A stretch of DNA of 9,126 bases. Origin: an uncultured bacterium (GTDB lineage: Bacteria > Patescibacteriota > Saccharimonadia > Saccharimonadales > Saccharimonadaceae). The notes beneath the pieces were generated by a model that had not been told where the DNA came from, did not search any database, and saw only the letters and a program-made list of their open reading frames with translations. Positions 5,273 to 9,126 of the stretch are shown here, piece after piece. Position 1 is the first letter of the stretch; each line of letters starts with the position of its first letter. The DNA is taken from NCBI GenBank assembly GCA_937872185.1, contig CALMQN010000020.1:1-9126 (forward strand), given 5' to 3'. The translations under genes and the position numbers were made by a program.

Positions 5273-6304
5273 ATGTCATTTCGCGCTTGGGTCACGTTGA
5301 TTAGTTTGCTGCTACTGGCCATTGTAGTGATTTTTGGCTGGCCAGAAGTAGTGCAAGCCTGGAACCTAGTTGGTCAGACTAATTTGTGGGTGCTGTCGCT
5401 GTTAATCCCAGTGCAGATCCTTAGTTATTATGCGACCGGAGGCATGATTTTCTCGTATTTAAAGTCAAAGGGCAATCTGAAGGACATCAGTCACTGGAAG
5501 ATGACGCGTATTTCATTAGAGCTGAATTTTGTTAATCACATTTTGCCAAGTGGTGGGGCCGCCGGGTTTTCGTATTTGGCATGGGTACTGAGTCGGCACG
5601 GCGTCAGCCCCGGACGGGCCACAATGTCGCAGGTGGTACGATTTATTTTGACGTTTGTGACGTTTTTGCTGCTGCTGCTTATATCAGTTACGTGGTTGAT
5701 CATTGACCATCAGATTAATCAAAACATATTGTTGCTTAGTATTGGGTTGGCGATTATCGCAGTCGCTGGGACACTTGGCGTTGTGTATATCATCAAAAAC
5801 AAGCAGCACCTGATACGATTTTCAGCCTGGTTGACGCGGACAGTTAACCGGTTTGTCGGATTTGTGACGCGCGGTCGTAAGCCTGCGGTGGTCAAAGACG
5901 GCGTAATCGAACATTTCTTTGATGATCTGCATAATGATTTTGTCGAAATTCGTAAAGACAAACGCATTTTGATTGTGCCCTTTATTTGGGCACTGGTTGC
6001 TAACCTGTTTGATGTTGCGCTGTTGTTCATTGCGTTCTGGGCACTTGGATACTGGGTCAGTCCAGCCATTTTGATTGTGGCATTTGGCCTGTCGTCGATT
6101 GCCAGTGTGTTTTCGGTCACGCCAGGTGGGGCAGGGGTGTACGAGGCGATCTTTATCGCGTTTTTGGCGACTGCCGGTGTGCCAGCCGACGTGGCGATTG
6201 CCGGCACGCTGATGGCGCGCGTGGCACTGTTACTTGGCACGATTGTGTTTGGATACATTTTTTATCAACTAACGATCAACAAATATGGAAAACACCCTGC
6301 TTAG
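5273..6304 (+). CDS. LPG synthase TM-type flippase-like membrane protein (UPF0104/YbhN family)
   Basis: An integral membrane protein of 343 residues with about seven or eight segments (clear ones near 7-24, 38-58, 119-142, 152-174, 230-255, 260-285 and 310-336). It matches the lysylphosphatidylglycerol-synthase transmembrane domain family (TIGR00374-like): ILPSGGAAGFSYLAWVL in the first half and the hallmark VTPGGAGVYEAIFIAFLATAGV in the second. In MprF this domain flips aminoacylated lipid across the membrane. The synthase (aminoacyl transfer) domain is absent here, so a lipid or glycolipid translocation role is inferred. ATG 5273 is preferred over ATG 5261, which overlaps the -10 box; the difference is four residues. 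The 3' end overlaps xseA by 20 nt, so the two are co-transcribed and probably translationally coupled. Confidence 0.85.
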   Translation: MSFRAWVTLISLLLLAIVVIFGWPEVVQAWNLVGQTNLWVLSLLIPVQILSYYATGGMIFSYLKSKGNLKDISHWKMTRISLELNFVNHILPSGGAAGFSYLAWVLSRHGVSPGRATMSQVVRFILTFVTFLLLLLISVTWLIIDHQINQNILLLSIGLAIIAVAGTLGVVYIIKNKQHLIRFSAWLTRTVNRFVGFVTRGRKPAVVKDGVIEHFFDDLHNDFVEIRKDKRILIVPFIWALVANLFDVALLFIAFWALGYWVSPAILIVAFGLSSIASVFSVTPGGAGVYEAIFIAFLATAGVPADVAIAGTLMARVALLLGTIVFGYIFYQLTINKYGKHPA

Positions 6305-7376
6305 TGTCAGCGATTTTATCGCTGTTACCAATCAGACACTTGAATATGCCTATCCCAGCGTTCAGGTAGAAGGCGAAGTGTCGTCATTTAAAATTAATCA
6401 AGAAAAGTATGTATTTTTTGATATCAAGGATGCTGGCGGCAGTATTGGCTGCTTTATGACAGTATGGCAGCTGCGCGTGCCGATTGAAGATGGCATGAAG
6501 GTAATTATTACGGCGACGCCAAAATTAACGCAGTGGGGCAAGTTTAGTCTGACGGTAAAGTCCGTGCGCCCGAGTGGCGAAGGTGCATTAAAAAAGAGCT
6601 TCGAGATACTGAAGGCAAAACTAGACAAAGAAGGTCTGTTTTTACCAGAGCGAAAGCGCGCGCTGCCGGCCACGCCAGCCCATATTGCGGTGATTAGCAG
6701 TATCGGCGCAGCTGGGTACGCAGATTTTATAAAAATCTTGGGTGATCGCTGGGGCGGCGTACGGGTTGATGTGGGACACGTCCAAGTCCAGGGCGAGAGT
6801 GCCCCCGATCAAATGATACGTGCGCTGAAATATTTTAATGAACGCGACGAACTACCAGAGGTAATTGTTATGATACGAGGCGGCGGAAGTGCGGACGATT
6901 TGTCCGCATTCAACGACGAACAACTGGTTCGTGCCATTGCCGCCAGCCGTGTACCAACGCTAGTTGGCGTGGGGCATGAAATCGACGAAAGTCTGGCTGA
7001 TTTGGTGGCCGATGTCAGTGCCGCTACGCCCAGTAACGCCGCGCAGATTATTGTGCCAGATCGCGCTGAAGTAGTGCGGGCAGTGCAGTATAGACTGCAG
7101 TCGGTCTTGCCTCGTATGTTGCAGGCGATCCAGACGCAGCGCGACAACGTGAGCGCAAGTTTGGCACGTGCCGTTGATGCCATCGACGCCCACCACGAAC
7201 AGACCAGCGAACAGTTTGATCGATTGCGCCGCGTGTTGGCACAGTTGAATCCGCAAGTCGTACTGCAGCGGGGGTATGCACTGATTCGCGGGGTGCCGTC
7301 GGTCGGAAACACCATAGAAATTGAAACGTATACCGCTATAATGAAGGCAGAAGTGAGACAATATGACAAAAAGTGA
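6285..7376 (+). CDS. xseA: Exodeoxyribonuclease VII large subunit
   Basis: XseA is the catalytic subunit of exonuclease VII, which degrades single-stranded DNA from both ends in the cytoplasm. Residues 5-95 are the N-terminal OB fold (SVSDFIAVTNQTLE, VEGEVSSFK). Residues about 125-257 are the nuclease core: ISSIGAAGYADF with D147, MIRGGGSADDLSAFND with R198, and VGVGHEIDESLADLVAD with H231 and D234. These correspond to E. coli residues D155, R205, H238 and D241. A helical segment (258-325) and the closing LNPQVVLQRGYALIRG follow. At 363 residues it is about 90 shorter than E. coli XseA (456), mainly in the coiled-coil region that binds XseB. ATG 6285 lies inside the flippase gene and the TGA lies inside xseB (14-nt overlap), so the three genes form one operon. 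TGA is read as stop here. Confidence 0.95.
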   Translation: MENTLLSVSDFIAVTNQTLEYAYPSVQVEGEVSSFKINQEKYVFFDIKDAGGSIGCFMTVWQLRVPIEDGMKVIITATPKLTQWGKFSLTVKSVRPSGEGALKKSFEILKAKLDKEGLFLPERKRALPATPAHIAVISSIGAAGYADFIKILGDRWGGVRVDVGHVQVQGESAPDQMIRALKYFNERDELPEVIVMIRGGGSADDLSAFNDEQLVRAIAASRVPTLVGVGHEIDESLADLVADVSAATPSNAAQIIVPDRAEVVRAVQYRLQSVLPRMLQAIQTQRDNVSASLARAVDAIDAHHEQTSEQFDRLRRVLAQLNPQVVLQRGYALIRGVPSVGNTIEIETYTAIMKAEVRQYDKK

Positions 7377-7569
7377 TACGACTATACAGCAGAAGATTGG
7401 TGAACTGGACACATTGGTCGCGTGGTTTGACAGCGATGAGTTTACGCTTGAAACAGCGATTGAAAAGTTTAAGCAGGCTGAGCAATTAGCCGCGACGATA
7501 GAAAAAGATTTGGCTGCACTGAAAAACGATATTCAGATCGTCAAACAAAAATTTGACAGTGAAGTGTAG
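7363..7569 (+). CDS. xseB: Exodeoxyribonuclease VII small subunit
   Basis: The 68 residues fit XseB, a two-helix protein that coats the coiled coil of XseA and is needed for a stable, active enzyme. Family features are IGELDTLVAWFDSDEFTLETAIEKFKQAEQLA followed by a heptad-rich second helix (IEKDLAALKNDIQIVKQKF). The length is typical for the family (E. coli 80). It starts 14 nt inside xseA, the usual overlap arrangement that keeps the subunits in proportion. No good Shine-Dalgarno is seen (AAGTGAG, 7351-7357, is weak), so coupling to xseA translation is likely. A TATAAT at 7337-7342 inside xseA could be a chance match or a minor internal promoter. Confidence 0.93.
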   Translation: MTKSDTTIQQKIGELDTLVAWFDSDEFTLETAIEKFKQAEQLAATIEKDLAALKNDIQIVKQKFDSEV

Positions 7570-7571
7570 GC

Positions 7572-8087
7572 ATGTGGGAGTGGATTGTTATTGCGATCGT
7601 CCTGCTGTTTGGGCCGGTCGTTTTTAGGGGTGCACCGTATGTTCCCAGCCAAAAGCGTTATGTGCGCCAGGCGTTGACGGAACTGTATCCACTGGGTAAA
7701 AAAGATGTGTTGGTTGATGTGGGCAGTGGTGATGGCGTAGTGTTGCGCATCGCATCGCAGTTGGGGGCACGAGCGGTTGGGTACGAGCTGAACCCAGCGC
7801 TGGTCGTTATATCACGGCTGTTGTCGGTGCGCGATAAAAAGGTGAGTGTGCGTTTAGTTGATTTTTGGTTGACGCCGTTACCTGATGATACGACGGTGGT
7901 GTATGGGTTTATGGTGACGCGGGATATGAAAAAGATGACGAAAAAAATGCAGCGCGAAGCAGATCGTTTGAACAGGCCGCTTGCGTTTTTGACATATGGC
8001 AACGAAATTATTGGTCGAAGCGCCGACAAAATGCATGGTCCGTATCGCTGGTACACGTTCCATCCTTTACAGTCAGATAAAGCGTAA
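7572..8087 (+). CDS. Membrane-anchored class I SAM-dependent methyltransferase
   Basis: The 171 residues begin with one hydrophobic segment (about 3-18, WIVIAIVLLFGPVVF), then GAPYVPSQKRYVRQAL, then a compact Rossmann methylase. Motif I is LVDVGSGDGVVLRIA (47-61, D49-V-G-S-G-D-G) and the ribose-binding acidic residue is E72 in VGYELNPALV. The order of an N-terminal anchor, a P-x-V/T-P-S linker and the V-D-x-G-S-G-D-G motif resembles the FAM173 (ANTKMT/ATPSCKMT) type of protein lysine methyltransferase and its bacterial relatives, but I cannot assign the substrate. It starts two nt after the xseB stop with no spacer, so it is the last gene of the flippase-xseA-xseB unit; its co-occurrence with ExoVII may be only shared transcription. 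The -35 of the next gene lies in its 3' end. Confidence 0.85.
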   Translation: MWEWIVIAIVLLFGPVVFRGAPYVPSQKRYVRQALTELYPLGKKDVLVDVGSGDGVVLRIASQLGARAVGYELNPALVVISRLLSVRDKKVSVRLVDFWLTPLPDDTTVVYGFMVTRDMKKMTKKMQREADRLNRPLAFLTYGNEIIGRSADKMHGPYRWYTFHPLQSDKA

Positions 8088-8094
8088 GTATAAT
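8066..8094 (+). promoter_or_regulatory. Near-consensus leaderless promoter of the 8101 gene
   Basis: TTTACA (8066-8071, five of six to consensus), a 17-nt spacer and a perfect TATAAT (8089-8094). The -10 ends six nt before ATG 8101, so the mRNA should start at the ATG. This is the best-supported leaderless promoter here. Confidence 0.85.
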
Positions 8095-8100
8095 GACGCT

Positions 8101-8748
8101 ATGACATCATTACAGCGTGGAGCAATTGCAGGATCACTCATCGTGATCGTTGTGCTGGGTATTGTGGCGGCAGCAGGGGTTGGCGTGTCAATTTGGGCGC
8201 TGGTTAATTATAACGAGCAAAAAACGAATGTTGACGGCAAGATTGATATGGCCGTTGCGACCGCCAAAAAAGAGCAAGCCGATAGTTTGGAAGCAAAGTT
8301 TGCTGCCCGCGAAAAAGACCCAAACCGTCAGTTTGTTGGGCCAGAGGATTATGGACGGGTCACGTTTAGTTATCCAAAAACATGGAGCGTGTATATCGGC
8401 CGTAACGTGCAAAGTGGAGGTACGTTTGAGGCATATCTGAACCCGGCTGCGGTCCAGCCTATTACGACCAGCACGCAGTATGCACTGCGCGTTACGATTG
8501 AAGAAAAAGATTATGATCAAGTAGTTGCAAGCTACAACCCATCTGTTAAAAAAGGTAGTTTGAAGGACAGCAGTGTTTCCGTTGGGGGTAATAATGGCAC
8601 TCGGTTGGACGGTACGTTCAGCACAGACATTCGCGGCGCAGCAGTCATTTATAAGATCCGTGATAAAACGCTGACGATACGGACGGATGCTGATACGTTT
8701 AAGCCAGATTTTGATGCATTGATAGCGACAATCGCGTTTAATCAATAA
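8101..8748 (+). CDS. Membrane-anchored extracytoplasmic protein, PsbP/DcrB-like fold suspected
   Basis: The 215 residues have a short basic N-terminus, one strong membrane segment (about 8-36), a charged helix (41-72) and an exported domain (about 75-215). No lipobox is seen, so the helix is taken as a permanent anchor, with the C-terminal part outside. The exported domain opens with YGRVTFSYPKTWSVYIG, then alternates strands and ends FDALIATIAFNQ. The F-S-Y-P-K-x-W start and closing I-A-T-I-x-F pattern are common in PsbP/DcrB-type domains, but this is a resemblance only. The function is unknown. ATG 8101 is chosen over an upstream in-frame ATG (7996) because the latter lies within the methyltransferase gene and before the promoter. 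It is a single-gene unit as far as seen; no terminator is visible after 8748. Confidence 0.8.
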   Translation: MTSLQRGAIAGSLIVIVVLGIVAAAGVGVSIWALVNYNEQKTNVDGKIDMAVATAKKEQADSLEAKFAAREKDPNRQFVGPEDYGRVTFSYPKTWSVYIGRNVQSGGTFEAYLNPAAVQPITTSTQYALRVTIEEKDYDQVVASYNPSVKKGSLKDSSVSVGGNNGTRLDGTFSTDIRGAAVIYKIRDKTLTIRTDADTFKPDFDALIATIAFNQ

Positions 8749-8821
8749 TTTCTTCCGAGGACGGACCTTGGTTCGGCTGGTTCTAAGGTTGGGCGCTTGT
8801 GCTTTGGCGCATGAACGGGCG

Positions 8822-8830
8822 TGGTAAACT
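8822..8830 (+). promoter_or_regulatory. Extended -10 promoter of the histidine kinase gene
   Basis: TGG followed by TAAACT (8825-8830) gives an extended -10; TTTGGC (8803-8808) is a possible but poor -35 with a 16-nt spacer. The predicted start near 8837 leaves about three nt before ATG 8840, so a nearly leaderless mRNA. GCGCTTGTGCTT (8793-8804) just upstream also occurs at 1622-1633, before the response regulator. Confidence 0.5.
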
Positions 8831-8839
8831 GGATGTAGT

Positions 8840-9126
8840 ATGAGTTCAAAGCGAGGGACGCACGAACAACCGGTGGGGGGCGTGTTGGACGATGGAATAT
8901 CGTCGCTTGTTGCAGCTGCGCATGAACTGAAATCTCCGCTGGCCCTGATGCGTCAATTGTCACTGATGTTAGAGGCCGGTGATGTGACGATTGATGAGAG
9001 CAGGCGCATGTTGCGACAGATTACGCTGACCAGTGAGCGAGCACTACGATTGACGAGTGACCTGACCCGGTCGGTCCGCCTGCAGGATGCCATGTTTGCG
9101 CTTGAACCAATCAACCCGCAGCAATT
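8840..9126 (+). CDS. Cytosolic sensor histidine kinase, N-terminal part (3' truncated)
   Basis: An open frame from ATG 8840 to the window edge, about 95 residues. A HisKA dimerisation and phosphoacceptor helix begins almost at once: VAAAHELKSPLALMRQLSLMLE with the phosphorylated His at residue 28, and a second helix (SRRMLRQITLTSERALRLTSDLTRSVRL) to about residue 84. The H-E-L-K-S-P-L box is the canonical His/Glu/Lys-Ser-Pro form. It has no membrane segment or sensor domain before the H-box, so it is a soluble kinase whose input is either absent or comes from partners. The ATP-binding HATPase domain should follow beyond the window. It could phosphorylate a REC protein such as the one at 1666-2061; this is inference. 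No Shine-Dalgarno precedes the ATG; the -10 is nine nt away. Confidence 0.88.
   Translation, partial: MSSKRGTHEQPVGGVLDDGISSLVAAAHELKSPLALMRQLSLMLEAGDVTIDESRRMLRQITLTSERALRLTSDLTRSVRLQDAMFALEPINPQQ

Noticed and set aside
5719..6258. 179-aa minus-strand ORF
   Set aside because: It is a shadow of the flippase gene, with low-complexity Ser/Thr/Asn composition, no initiation signals and no domain.
7337..7342. TATAAT inside the 3' end of xseA as a promoter of xseB
   Set aside because: No -35 and 20 nt to the ATG; xseB is already coupled to xseA by overlap, so a chance match is equally likely.
7374..7376. Possible UGA recoding (SR1/Gracilibacteria code)
   Set aside because: TGA ends xseA at the expected point just after the start of xseB, and no gene here has in-frame TGA within a domain.
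6809..7412. Minus-strand ORFs of 186 and 150 aa opposite xseA
   Set aside because: xseA is unambiguous on the plus strand, and these have Cys/Ser-rich composition typical of antisense frames.
7996..8100. Upstream start giving a 250-aa version of the 8101 protein
   Set aside because: It would overlap the methyltransferase by 92 nt and begin before the near-consensus promoter at 8066-8094; the membrane segment fits directly after Met at 8101.
8188..8745. 185-aa minus-strand ORF
   Set aside because: It is opposite the membrane-anchored protein with a strong plus-strand promoter; composition is unlike a real protein.
8749..8839. Terminator or hairpin between the 8101 gene and the kinase
   Set aside because: Only a short ACCTT/AAGGT pairing and a GGTTC direct repeat are visible, with no T-run.
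1..9126. CRISPR array, tRNA, rRNA, insertion sequence or prophage genes
   Set aside because: No regularly spaced repeats, no cloverleaf or rRNA-like stretch, and no transposase, integrase or phage structural motif in any frame.

Overview
The window reads as chromosomal DNA of a small-genome bacterium, most likely a member of the Candidate Phyla Radiation (Patescibacteria) and plausibly Candidatus Saccharibacteria (TM7). This rests on the style of the proteins: a CHAP amidase, a short membrane-anchored S41 protease, a REC-only regulator with a K-S-Q motif, a compact exonuclease VII and a THUMP/Trm11-like methylase with an altered motif IV. Genes are densely packed, and several -10 boxes lie so close to start codons that leaderless mRNAs are likely. 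TGA ends xseA as a normal stop, so code 11 applies and the UGA-recoding lineages (SR1, Gracilibacteria) are unlikely. The phylum assignment is inference.

Layout. 1-308 is the 3' end of a CHAP-domain cell-wall hydrolase, followed by a perfect 12-bp hairpin. 396-2061 holds an S41 C-terminal processing peptidase and a stand-alone response regulator, ended by a strong intrinsic terminator whose T-tract also forms the -35 of the next promoter. 2161-2892 is an unrecognised acidic helical protein, convergent with ribosomal protein bL27 (rpmA, minus strand) across a bidirectional terminator. 3352-3946 holds two small overlapping ORFs in different frames, of unknown function. 3951-5129 (minus) is a THUMP/Trm11-like RNA methylase.

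A 143-bp divergent spacer (5130-5272) contains three hairpins arranged as an imperfect GC-rich direct repeat around an AT-rich palindrome. After it comes a tightly packed plus-strand run: an LPG-synthase-type flippase-like membrane protein, xseA, xseB and a membrane-anchored SAM methyltransferase, with overlaps or gaps of only a few bases. A separate strong promoter then starts a membrane-anchored lipoprotein-sized protein (8101-8748). The window ends inside a cytosolic histidine kinase (8840 onward).

Working together: the CHAP hydrolase, S41 protease, flippase and TM-anchored protein act at the envelope. The response regulator and kinase are two-component parts and may or may not be partners. 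ExoVII (XseA/XseB) handles ssDNA, and bL27 and the RNA methylase belong to translation. No mobile element, CRISPR array, phage gene, tRNA or rRNA was seen. The least explained parts are the 3352-3946 ORF pair and the 5159-5235 structured spacer.
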